Source: Nageia nagi
Lineage: Eukaryota; Pinophyta
Assembly: GCA_050084985.1 (NCBI GenBank)
Contig: JBITNC010000002.1
Coordinates: 32,612,001-32,676,000, forward strand
DNA: 64,000 nt
Reading direction: 5' to 3'
The notes beneath the pieces are model-generated. The model was given only the letters and a program-made list of their open reading frames with translations, had not been told where the DNA came from and searched no databases. Shown in pieces: positions 48,457 through 59,183 of the stretch. The position numbers and the translations under genes were made by a program. Positions within the stretch are counted from its first letter, which is position 1; the number at the start of each line of letters is the position of its first letter.

Positions 48457-49195
48457 TTGGTATGGAAGATCTTGTTCTTGGTGTTCATCTCCTCATTTGA
48501 TTGTTGTATTAAAACTCAAGATAAGGTATAAGCTCCTACACACAATCTCCTTCATTTTTTATCTTTTGGCATATTTCACTAATATTACTAACATATTTTG
48601 TATTATGTTAGTCCTTTCTTATATATGTGGCAAAATTTCTTTAAAAGAGAAATATATTATGAAGCAATTTTGTTTACTTATACTAATACTTCCTATTGTT
48701 AGTTATAAGTTTAAATTTGCTTGTTACATTACTCTAATCTTGCATATATTTGGTTTGGGGATTTTTTTATCGAAGGGTTTGAATACAAATTTATAAAGAA
48801 CTAATATCTTAGAAAAATATATTATCTTTTTATCTCTTCACTATCTTTGTGAAGAAAAATTCATTTTTTTTTAAAACTATATATATATCTAGTTTTTACA
48901 TATTTAAAAAAAAATCACCGATATAAAACATTAGAGGATATTTGATATAAATTTTCTAATGTTTTTGCAATGAAAATTGAGCTGGAAAGTAGAATAATAT
49001 AAAACAAAAATTACTCTTCAATCTTCATTGAACCTCAAATTATATAACATAGATAAAACATATTGTAATTGCAAAATGATATTCAATCTCAATTCAAACT
49101 ACAATTCACCCTTAGAAGGGACTTTTACAAATGTATGTGCTAAAATAAGAGTATTAGATCTCCATTGTTCTTGGGTTGCTTGCTTCTTTTCTTGA
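48457..49195. other. AT-rich stretch without genes
   Basis: A 99-codon hydrophobic frame at 48497-48796 is best explained by T-rich sequence. Nothing else was recognised. Confidence 0.5.
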
Positions 49196-49809
49196 TGTAG
49201 ACAACCTGTAAATCCTACACACATGCAAGAGACAATAACATCAAAGCATCTATGTGTAACATTGTATTAAAATGAAACTAGCATAAAACAATAAAAGAAA
49301 TGAGTTCATGAGATTTTGGCAGCATTACCCTACTTCAAAAATTGGGTTCAATTGGGGTTAATTTGGATCATCAATATTGCTTAGTATTAGCTTGTATTTA
49401 TAGATTTTCAGGTGAGACGTTTCAAGGATGGAAAGGGGAACTGAAGAGTCACCATAAGTCGTAACTGACCTCCTCTATCCACCTCATCATGGAAGACGAA
49501 GCACTTCAACTTCCCTTTTTGATTTTTATTCGGTTGTTGTAGAGTCACCGGCATTTGTATATCGAACGTCGGTGATTTACTTAAAACATCGACATTTGAT
49601 ATAGAACGCCAACGACTGGTTGACTATATTAAAATGACTGCCTAAACATCAAATTTCATCAAAAGGGGGTCATATGACTATTCATTTTGCATACACTCGA
49701 TGAGAGCTATCCAATAATAGTGTTTCTAAACCTATTTTATGTTACTACACCGAGTTATGCCTATTCTAATGTTTACTTAGTTAACGAGGGACATTTTTAA
49801 GTGTCTACA
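49196..49809 (-). repeat. E11 3' LTR
   Basis: TGTAGACA at the start and TGTCTACA at the end form a perfect 8-bp inverted pair. A purine tract abuts the right end. No second copy is visible, so the left boundary depends on the inverted pair. The LTR contains two CpG-rich dyads at 49544-49615. Confidence 0.75.
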
Positions 49810-50871
49810 TTTTGCCCCTTTTTGAAATTATCAACCGAAAAATGCGATTGATGATTTCAAAAATATGGAATGGGAAGCTTTGTTGCTCGACTATTTATTG
49901 TTGCCTTTTTACAATGTAAGTTTTGACTCAATTTCTTAGGTGAATCAAAACTTTTGATTTATCAAAATATGATAAAATGTGTTTTCTTTTTTACATTTGA
50001 TGTAATTTTGAAAACAAGTTTGCATATACCTTAGAAGTAACTATTTTCGGTACAAAAATGTGTTGAGCTTGTGCGATAGCTACATGACATTTCTGTTATG
50101 TCATTTTATGTGTCTAAGCACACATGTACCGTGTAAGCCTTCCTTAGTATATGAATTTTGATGGTGTTGTCTTTTGTCCCGATAATAGGGTTTCAAGATG
50201 ATCTCATGTAACAAAGATGCATCACACTTTATCATTATTTGATTTCCTTGACCAATTTAAGGCTATTTTTGAGAAAAAACTTAATGTTTTCAAGGTTATT
50301 TCCAAAGACGGTGTTTTACTTCCAGTCATCGGTGTTTAGTTTCGATCGTCGACATTCGTCCTTAAGTCATCGGTGTTTATTAACAGTCACCGACGTTCGT
50401 ATTCAGGTCACCGGTCTTTGAAAAAGGAAAAGTTTTTGTCCTTTTCTCGTATGTTTCTTAGTTATCCCTTTCATTATCTGCCAGGGCTATTTACCGTTGT
50501 TGATTCATTGATTTCCAGCCATTGATATCCATCACACTCACTATGCCTCCACGTAGGCATTTTGCTAGACATTCTCAACCTATCCGAGAAGAGGTAGGGT
50601 TTTGTATTAACCTCCTTTTCTATTTTTTGTTTATAGTTTACAATTTACCTATTTAATTTAAAAATTGCAACTGTGAATGTTATTAAAAAACTTTTTTGGT
50701 CATTTGTATAGGATAAATTTCGTAGATTAGGCTTTTATTTGTGTTTTTTATGCATTTTTTCCTATTTCTGCTGTGATCGCCGACCTGAGCTGAGTGGCTA
50801 ACAGAAACACCGGCATTTGGAGGTCAAACGCCAGTGACCGAGTGTAGAGGATTACAAACGCCGGTGTTTAG
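49544..50871. repeat. Dispersed CpG-rich dyad motif, about 14 copies
   Basis: Copies of a motif near CACCGGCGTTTG, in both orientations, occur at 49544, 49564, 49587, 49604, 50306, 50325, 50344, 50366, 50386, 50407, 50775, 50808, 50825 and 50855. In the LTR and at 50808 they pair head to head a few bases apart, for example CACCGGCATTTG...GAACGTCGGTG. The array spans the LTR, the sequence upstream of the antisense gene and its putative intron. Confidence 0.8.
49810..49824 (-). other. E11 polypurine tract
   Basis: Minus strand reads CAAAAAGGGGCAAAA immediately before the LTR. Confidence 0.8.
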
Positions 50872-52952
50872 TTATGAAATGCCATTTTTTCCTTTTTTTT
50901 TTACTGACTTTTGACATCATACAGGTTTGAGATGTTTTTGAGCCTCGAGGCAGATATCCCTCAATTTTACAGGAGGGTTGAGATTTTTTGGATCCTGTCG
51001 ATCATGCCTTTTTCAGGTCCATTAGTTTTGGAGTGGGCCCATACATGGGTCGCATTCATTGGGACTATCCTCTGTTAGCTGCATTATTAGATAGATGGGA
51101 TGCAGTTACATGCACTTTTCATCTCCTGATAAGGGAGATGACTGTTACGGTAGAGGATATACATAGACTATATAGACTCCCCATTCATGGACATAGGATT
51201 TTACCTGTAGTCGATAGAGTAGGAGCTCTACCTGCCATTTCTTATTTGTATGGAGTTGATTGAGTTGACACTATTATTTCTGAGATTATTTTAGGGGGTA
51301 TCAGATATTATCAGTATTGGCTAGAGGATCAGTAGAGGATGATCTAATTTTCATATTTGATGGGATTAGTCCAGTGCTATGCTCTCCCTGATACTGGTAG
51401 CGAGAGGTTTCCATGGTCATTATTACCTATCCTTGCAGATATGATACAACACAGCATAGTGTACGCTTGGGTGCCCACATTATTGGCTCAAATTTACAGG
51501 GAGTTGTTTTTCTATTCGTAGGGGCATAGGGTCTCTTTATCAGTCACTGTTACATTACAGGCGTGGGCCTATGAGCATATTGTGGTGGCTCATCCTTTAG
51601 GATTATCGATGCCCAGATTTGATAGCTACTCAGATTATGTGGTCGGTATAGTTAGATGGCATGAGGACTATTACATTTGCCCATTAGATGGAGTCTGTCG
51701 AGATGTGGACTATTACCATCACATGCTTAGTCACTTGATTCCTGATCAAGTGAGATTTAGACCTTATCGCTCATATCCTGTATGGAGAGAGCTCACAGCT
51801 GAGCTTACTGGCATCCAACAGTCACATGTTCTAAGTGGTCATAGGGTAGATTTTCTAGAGTACTTTCATTTTGAGTAGGTGCACCGTCAGTTTGGTCTGA
51901 TTCAGGATGTGCCTGCCCCAGCAGTGCCATACCAGAGGGAGGGTACTATTCCAGTTGAGGGTGTATAGCCACTAGTTTATGCAGAGCCTGATCCTACTCA
52001 GGAGGAGAGACCATTAGAGGATGACATTGGAGAGGATGATGTAGGAGTGTCCGAGGCTTTCAGATCTTGGTGGGAGGAGGGAGATGATGGTATAGGGGGT
52101 TGACGAGTATGTCGATGCATTGATGTTGCTGATGAGCTGGGTGTAGCAGCAGTAGAGGGAGAGATAGGTGAGGAGCCTATAGGAGTGATGACTATGGGAG
52201 TTGAGACTGCAGGAGTTGAGGCTGCAGGTGAGGAGGTCATGGTGGATGCTCCTGAGGAGTTGGCTCCTGAGGAGGAGGCTACAGGTGTTGGTGAGGAAAG
52301 AGCTACCCCAGTAGATACACATGGAGTCGAGGAGGCTCCTACTACTCAAGTGCCTAGCATTGATACTTTACTAGGAGACATTTACAAGTTGAGACACTAG
52401 TTAGCACAGGTACACTCATGCATGTATAGATACAGAGCTGAGCGGGATAGATATAGACATGAGAGAGATGAGGCCTGTTCTTCTCTACAAGGAGCTTAGG
52501 CTCATTAGTTTGATGCAACATCAGCTTCTAGGGGTGAGCCTTCAGTTGTTCGTCATGGTATTTATCAGTAACAAGATTTTTACAGTAGTATAGTACAATC
52601 ATGGCTGACAGGTGTTCCAACTTTTACTTCGGGGGCTCAGTATCCTATACCTCTAGATAGTTATATACCTATAGACATCTCGACTTATCAGGTAGGTAGT
52701 AGTGTATGGGGCATGGTTGGATCACCTAGCAGGACCTAGAGGTCTTGAAGTCTTTCTAGCAAGAGTGGTACACCTTGGGCATCTCCCTTAGGGGTTGTTG
52801 GTTCAGTCGAGTTATAAGAGGCTCAGTGTTCGAGTAGTCCTACAGGGTCTGTCGTTACTACTCCTATAGGTCAGAGCATCAGAGATACTAATGGATGGCA
52901 GAGGTGACCTAGCAGTCCTAGCAGACCAGGCAGTGGTTGGGGTAGTCCATGA
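50543..52952 (+). pseudogene. E11 antisense plant mobile domain (PMD) gene, two exons, nonsense-riddled
   Basis: Exon 1 (50543-50593) encodes MPPRRHFARHSQPIREE, then a GT-AG intron to 50924. Exon 2 continues in the same phase to TGA at 52950, a predicted protein of about 690 residues. Motifs in order: LDPVDHAFFRSISFGVGPYM, RWDAVTCTFHLLIREMTVTV at about 51087-51146, RLYRLPIHGH, AWAYEHIVVAHPLG at about 51562-51602, an acidic Glu/Ala-rich region, a coiled-coil segment (YRAERDRYRHERDEA, about 52430-52474) and a Ser/Gly/Pro-rich tail. This fits the PMD family (MAIN/MAIL1-related, also found in transposons). Internal stops at 50928, 50979, 51261, 51333, 51345, 51519, 51876, 51966, 52101, 52398, 52497, 52506, 52569, 52737, 52746, 52815 and 52905 inactivate it, yet no frameshift is found. 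Confidence 0.85.
50594..50924 (+). other. Putative intron of the antisense PMD gene
   Basis: The donor is GAG/GTAGGG and the acceptor TCATACAG/GTTTGAG after a pyrimidine-rich tract. Length 331 bp, phase 0. The frame on both sides is the same, which supports the prediction. Lariat branch point was not identified. Three or more dyad motifs lie inside. Confidence 0.6.
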
Positions 52953-53437
52953 GGATATTCTTTTGATGTTATCTTTCTATATGCTTATTGTACCTATGTA
53001 GTTTTTATTTGATGGTGATGTTAGGATGACCGTTTTGCTAGATTGTTATGATGTATGGATGGACCTTTGATATTCATTGTATGACATATGATGGTATGAT
53101 GATTTTCATTTTATATGTGGATGGGTATAATGTGATCTTATGTAGCTCATAATCATCTTTTAATTACTCGATGATGAATGGATGTTAATGATAGATGTAA
53201 TCTTGAAATGTATGATGTATGGTTTTGAGGATATCTTTTTATAATTTATGATGATAAAATATATATCAACAAATTAATTTGATGATGTTATTGATCCTCA
53301 AAAGTAGTTTAATAATAGGTATGAGTGAACAAATGAATCTAAGATAAGTTATTTAAGGACATAATTTTATTATATTTTCACGAAATCAGATGCATCATTT
53401 TCCGCACTTGGCAATTTTATAATAGACATAATAACAT
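52953..53437. other. E11 spacer between PMD gene and tandem repeats
   Basis: TG-rich sequence with many ATGATG-like steps, no protein and no clear signal. It may hold the 3' untranslated end of the PMD gene. Confidence 0.5.
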
Positions 53438-53866
53438 GACAAACTAATGACTTATGAGTACATATGAACATTAACTTTATCTTGGTTAGGGGAATAATAA
53501 GTAATCATTCTTATCCTTTCCAAAGAAAAGCAATTTTAATAATGTTCAAAGGTAATGGATGATGGTAAAATGAATTGACATGACACACTAGTGACCTAAT
53601 GGATGCATATGAACATTAACTTTATCTTGGTCAGGGGAATGATACATAATCATTCTTATCCTTCCCAAAGAAAAGCAATTTTAATAATTTTCAAAGGTGA
53701 TGGATGATAGTGAAATGAATTAACATGACACACTAGTGACCTAATGGATGCATATGAACATTAACTTTATCTTGGTCAGGGGAACGATAAATAATCATTC
53801 TTATCCTTTCCAAAGAAAAGCAATTTTAATAATGTTCAAAGGTGATGGATGATCTTGAATGATTTA
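53438..53866. repeat. Tandem repeat, three units of about 144 bp
   Basis: Units start at 53438, 53582 and 53727, each with GACAAACTA or GACACACTAGTGACC, then AACATTAACTTTATCTTGG, ATAATCATTCTTATCC and AAAGAAAAGCAATTTTAA. Units 2 and 3 are nearly identical; unit 1 differs more and unit 3 ends early. Tandem repeats in the 3' region of Tat-type elements are a known source of satellites. Confidence 0.92.
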
Positions 53867-54790
53867 ACAAAACAACACAAGTGGTTTCGGACACAAACAA
53901 TATACAACTTATGACAACAGATTAGGTGATTTTAGCTTAACAACCAAGTTATTACAACATCTACCTTATCTTTCTTTATTTCTAGATCTAATAACCCAAG
54001 ATGATATCAAACAATATTGTTATATGTTGATAAGAGAATCTAAAAAACTCTAGTGTGTGTAGTGAGGTTCATTTCCCTTCTTAGATCATTTGAGATGAAA
54101 TATTCTAGAGACATCAATAAGCTAGTCTATCCATATGAAACGTATAGAGGTCCATAGGAAAGAAGGTCGCTAACCAAAATGGACATATCACCACTCGTAA
54201 GGTATACCCCATTGCCAGATAGGCATCCATAGCCCCGATGAGGATTAACCCCTCGATCTCGATATAACCCAAGAATCTTTGTAGCACTTTTTCTCTTTCT
54301 TCTTTTTTTTTTGTCATCTCTTTTCTCTTTTTTTTTTTTACTATCAAATGATTCTTGGATCCGAGATGGGAGCGAATAATAGGATAGACACATAACTTTC
54401 ACTCTTAATGTCTCTTAGAATGACTTCACTCAAATTCTCTTCGAATTTTTTAATGTTATAAATGTTTGGAGTTTATCGATTTTCCCTCAAACACAAACTT
54501 CATGTTTTTCTATCATCTATGGTATATCATCTCTTTATGAAAGAAAAGACAAAGGGAATGTGGTGATAACAAGGAGATTATTCTAAAATGACCTTTTCAC
54601 ACATTACACATTTATGGGACAACCACTTTTACAATGACATACAACATATACTCACATCATACAAGGGCAGGGCACCCTATTGCCAAGTAACCTCTAGATG
54701 TTTCCATCTAGGTAGATTTTATAATTTTATAATTTTTATGTATTTTATATTTTTCAAATTTTTAGGATTTTATAATAATAATTTTTTTTT
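53867..54790. other. E11 spacer with pyrimidine tracts
   Basis: Two runs of T/C with TTTTTTTTTT at about 54299-54345 and no convincing protein. Minus-strand frames at 54114-54402 are Lys/Arg/Glu-rich because of these runs and are not counted as genes. Confidence 0.5.
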
Positions 54791-55950
54791 TTAATTTTCT
54801 ATAGTTTTTCTTGGGAATCTATTCAGGATGCGTTCAAATCGAGTCTGAACCATTGAAGGATTGAATGAGCAATATGTTGAACTAAATAAAAAACTAAAAT
54901 CTAATATCACTTGATTATGACAAATTTCGGGAACACAATAATTTAAGTGTTCGAAAGTCACGGTTTGAGCGATTAAGATGATTCGTTCTTGATATCTCAA
55001 AGTCCGATTGTAAGTACAATCAATTATGATTTTAGGCTTTTCTGTTGGCCACAGGAGACAGAAATATATCATTAAGTCATATTCTGATTTAGGAGAACAC
55101 CATAGTTCAAATGTGTCGATACAAACAATGACTTGAGATTTATTTATTTTGACCTCCCAACCATAAGATTCGTGTATATCATAGAATGTCAGGGCTAGTT
55201 GTTGTTGAATTTCGATAGGCATGGAAAAGATGTTTGAATATAGAGGAGTGGGAATGTTACGAATGACTTTCATAAATAGATCTCTATCATACCTATTTTC
55301 GAACCCAGGGAGATAATTTCCATTATTCTGTACTCTATGTCCTTTTGATAATTTTTTGATAATCTTATTTCTGATCTTTATTTGATTTATCGTTGCAAGT
55401 TCGATAATACGGTAGGCTCATCTTTCTTCCAACTTTTTTTTCTAATTATGGGTCGCATTTGTAATGTTGTTGTGGTGTTCTAGGAGGGAAGGCCACAAAA
55501 TCATTTGAAAAGTCATAAGTCACCCTTTTATGAGGTAAATAAGGTAAGAGTTCATCCATCCATTCTAGGTTTTTAGTTAATTGTTCGATGCAGTTCATCC
55601 TAGCTAAAAGGAGTGAAGGCTTTGTTAATTGGCACCTTATGTTGATACTCAGCCTCCCATAAGGCCATTGTAGATAAAAGGCCATTATTTCATGTGATAT
55701 TCATTCCATATGTGCGAAATAAATTTGTGGGCCTAAATTAATACAAGCTTCATATCCAAAGAAGGTGACTTCCCAACCAGTAATCCTACCATGAAACATA
55801 TTATATGTTCTTTCATATTACTCATCAATAGTCAACCATAAATAATTCAAGAGATCCATATCAAAATTATGTTTCAAATATGTTAATGCGAAGTCACTTG
55901 GATATCTGGGCGGGGGAAATCGTACTTATGGTTGCACGAAGCTACCTTCA
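54791..55950 (-). pseudogene. E11 sense extra reading frame after integrase, unknown
   Basis: Minus-strand pieces: upstream part at about 55690-55930 (FPPPRYPSDFALTYLKHNFD, NYLWLTIDE, GRITGWEVTFFGYEACINLG), 55446-55685 (LEWMDELLPYLPHKRVTYDF) and 54791-55273 (IPTPLYSNIFSMPIEIQQQL, WCSPKSEYDLMIYFCLLWPT). Together this is about 350-380 residues with stops and one or two frame changes. It is rich in Tyr, Phe and Trp; no transmembrane segment or known domain was recognised, so it does not look like an envelope protein. It lies downstream of integrase in the same direction as gag-pol. A possible eroded relative is in E5 at 36135-36482. Confidence 0.55.
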
Positions 55951-56099
55951 GCAGATTCCTTTGCCAGATTCTTCTTTCTATTTTAATCATTAACATTTGA
56001 CAAATATTAATATTTTTTATTTATTTATTATTTTAATTAATAATAAAATGAAACAAAAGAAAACTAATATATACTTTTCCCTTTTTATGTATAGAAGGG

Positions 56100-57240
56100 T
56101 CAGAGATGCATGATATTTATAGGTTCACGCTCTTCATTTCCTTCTAAATCCGATAAATGATAAGTTCCCTTACCAAACTTTTTCTTAATGATGTACGGTC
56201 CTAACCAATTTGGAGCGAACTTGTCTCTAAGCTGTCATTCTAGTCATGAAGTTTGTTGATTTTCTTTTAAGACCAAATCACCTATTTTGAATTCATGAAT
56301 TAAAGCTCTTTTATCAAAAGCTCATTTTATCCTCCTCTGATAAACACACATGTGCTCTAAAGCATTAACACATTTTTCATCTAAAAGCAATAACTGATCT
56401 AAACGAGTTTGTCTTGCTTCCTCATCAGCATTTTGCTCACTTAGATTTATTCTAAGGGATGGTATCTCAAGCTCTATGGGTAGAATGGCTTCTGTTCCAT
56501 AAACTAAAGAAAATGGCGTTGCCCCAATGGGAGTGCGTACACTAGTACGATAAGCCCATAAGACTTTCGGTATTTGTATATGCCAATCTTTATGAGAATC
56601 ATTTACTATTTTTGCTAAAATGTTTTGAATAGTTTTGTTAGTAGCTTCTGCCTGTCCATTACCTTGTGGATAATAAGGAGTGGAAAAACTCTATTTAATT
56701 TTATACTTGTCACATATACATTTTACATCCTTATTTTTAAAATTCTTTCCATTATCCATAATTAATTGGCTTGGTATACCGAATCTACATATAATATAAT
56801 TTTCTATAAACTTAGCGATTTGTGCACCCGTAGTGGAAGTCATAGGAATATCCTCTACCCATTTAGTAAATATTCAGTGGCTGTAATAATAAACTTGTGC
56901 CCACCAGAGGATGTAGGTGTAAATTGTATAGGATGGCTCATTTAGAGAATGGCCAAAGTGATTGTATAGGATGCAGCTCCTGAGACGGCTATGAAAATAA
57001 ATGAGAATACTGTTGACATTTAAAACACTTTTTAACGTATTCACAACAATCTTTTTCCATAGTAGGCCAATAATACCCCATCCGTATTAATTGCTTTACA
57101 AGTGCAATGCCATTAAAATGTCCTCCACATACTCCATCATGGGCGGAGGACATAGCTTTTTTACTATCATTCCATTCAAGACATCTAAGTAATATACCAT
57201 TGAAGTTCCGTCGATGCAAGATATCCCCTATCAAACAATA
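56100..57240 (-). pseudogene. E11 integrase
   Basis: The zinc domain at 56989-57234 contains SSAHDGVCGGHFNGIALVKQ and CCEYVKKCFKCQQYS, complete for HHCC. A frame change lies between about 56870 and 56990. The core then gives LIMDNGKNFKN (second Asp, about 56735-56765) and GNGQAEATNKTIQNIL (catalytic Glu, about 56610-56660), with a stop after DKYKIK. The C-terminal domain includes FKIGDLVLKENQ and APNWLGPYIIKKKF, ending PINIMHL at about 56110. Otherwise the frame is open, so this is the best-kept integrase in the window. Confidence 0.9.
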
Positions 57241-57264
57241 TTTAGCCGCTTTAATTTTAAATGC

Positions 57265-58118
57265 TCATCGTGATGATTTATTAAGGTTTACAAGAAGAGT
57301 TCCAAATTTTAAAAAGTCTATCAATTCCTGGTACCAATTATCTTTATTCGTTACATCAATATTTAATACACTTTGTTCTTCATCTTCTTGTTGTAATGAT
57401 GATTGAGATAATTGAATTATTTCAACTTGAATTGAAGATTTTTTAGGATCTTCTAGAATAAGAGATCCAATAGAAGCCATAGCATCTGCGAATCTATTAG
57501 ATGATCTCGGTGCCGCTTCTATACTAAATTGATCAAAAGATTTTAACAATTCCTCAACTAATGTTTTATACTTTTGAAGTAAAAGTTCTCTACATTGATA
57601 TATTCCTTTCACTTGATTTACGATGAGTAAAGATTATCCAATAATTTTAATTCTTTTGAGTTTTAATTTAATAGCGGTTTTCAATGCTAATATCAAAGCT
57701 TCGTATTCCCATTATTATTAGTACAAGGAAATTTAAGTTTAAACGAATACGGTATAGGGATTCCTTGCAATGTTATAAATACAACACCTGCTCCACCACC
57801 TTGTTCACATCGAGAACCATCAAAGTGTATTGTCATATCCCACTCATCTTCGGGTTCTACAGGTATTTCAATTTCATCTAGTTGAAATATCCCATCATCA
57901 GGTAATTCAATGACAAGTGGTTTATTATCTTGTAAAGGAGCATCAACGAGATAGTTAGCAATTACTTGTCCTTTTATTGATTTTTGTCTGATAAAATGCA
58001 AATCAAATTCAGTTAGGTGCATTATCCACTTTGCAGTTCTTGAATTTTTATAGGTTTTATTCATCATATATTTTAATGGGTCCACTTTAGAGATGACATA
58101 CGTTGTATGATTAAGCAT
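57265..58118 (-). pseudogene. E11 archaeal-type RNase H (second RNase H)
   Basis: The frame 57693-58118 holds the end of the first RNase H (IRQKSIKGQVIANYLVDAPL) and then MTIHFDGSRCEQGGGAGVVF with the first catalytic Asp, a sequence type distinct from the first RNase H. After a frame change near 57690, 57265-57612 contains YKTLVEELLKSFDQFSIEAA and PRSSNRFADAMASIGSL with the last Asp. Two RNase H domains in one polyprotein are characteristic of the Tat lineage. Confidence 0.85.
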
Positions 58119-58124
58119 GTAATG

Positions 58125-59171
58125 TCAAAGTTTTTTAGTAGCAAAAACGACAGCAAGACATAATTTTTCCAAATATATGTATTTAATCTCATAACTCACA
58201 AGTGTTCTACTTAGATAATATATAGCTTGCTCTTTATTATATTCATTCTTCTGAGCAAGCATTATTCCCAAGGTAGTTTCAGTAGCAGAAACATATAACA
58301 AAAAGGGTATATCAATTCTAGGTGGACTTAACATAGGAGGAGATAATAAATATCTTTTAATTTCCTCGAAGGCATCTTGTTGCTCTTTACCCCAATGATA
58401 TTCTGTCCCCTTTTTTAATAGTTTTGTAAATGGTTTACATTTATCTGAAAGTTGAGCTATAAACCTCCTGATGGCTTGTAACTTACCCTGTAAACTCTGT
58501 AATTGTTTAAGATTTGCAGGAGGTGGCATATCTACAACTGCCTTCACTTTATTAGGATCTATTTCAATTCCTTGTCGAGACACAATAAATCTTAATAGTT
58601 TTTCTAAAGTTACATCAAAAACACACTTTTTCGGATTTAATCTTACTTTATGTTCTAATAATCTATCTAAGACTTTAATTAGGTCTTTTCCATGATCTAT
58701 TCGATGTTTGGATCTAACCAACAAATCATCAATATAATCTTCTACTATGTCATGCATATAATCATGGAATATATAAGTCATAGCCCTTTGATAAGTTGCC
58801 CCAACATTATTTAATCCAAAAGGCATAACTTTATAACAAAAGATACCCCACGGAGTTATAAAAGCTATTTTATGTTGATCTTCAAGAGCTATTTTTATTT
58901 GATTATAACCAGAAAAGCCATCCATTAATGATAGCATATCATGTCCTACTGTCGAATCTACCAAGCTATCAATGTTAGGTAGAGGGAAATCATCTTTGGG
59001 ACAAGCTTTATTAAGATCATAGAAATCTATGCATATTCGTATTTTTCCACTTGGTTTTTTCACAGGTACCATGTTAGATATCCAATCCGAATAATCTATA
59101 GGTTGTATAAATTTAGCTTCTAGTAATTTCTGAAGTTCTTCTTTCACCATTAATGCTATAGTAGGATGCAT
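58125..59171 (-). pseudogene. E11 reverse transcriptase and first RNase H, 348 codons open
   Basis: It is the longest open frame in the window. RT motifs in order: SNMVPVKKPSGKIRICIDF, FPLPNIDSLVDSTVGHDMLS, MDGFSGYNQIKIALEDQHKI, MPFGLNNVGATYQRAMTYIF and the active site EDYIDDLLVRSK (YIDD) at about 58705-58740. The connection LQSLQGKLQAIRRFIAQLSD follows and the first RNase H begins at LLYVSATETTLGIMLAQ, where the first Asp is replaced by Ser-Ala. A stop at 58125 and others nearby stop the full protein. Confidence 0.93.
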
Positions 59172-59183
59172 CTTACGTAATTT

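Noticed and set aside
48497-48796. 99-codon hydrophobic frame as a membrane protein
   Set aside because: T-rich composition explains it; no motif, no conserved context.
51998-52349. Minus-strand Ser/Thr/Pro-rich frames
   Set aside because: They are shadows of the Glu/Ala-rich part of the plus-strand PMD gene.
53438-53866. CRISPR-like array
   Set aside because: Whole units of 144 bp are repeated with no unique spacers, in plant DNA.
54114-54402. Lys/Glu-rich minus-strand frames
   Set aside because: Produced by pyrimidine runs on the plus strand; no similarity to anything recognised.
54791-55950. Envelope-like gene after integrase
   Set aside because: No signal peptide, transmembrane segment or cleavage motif was visible.
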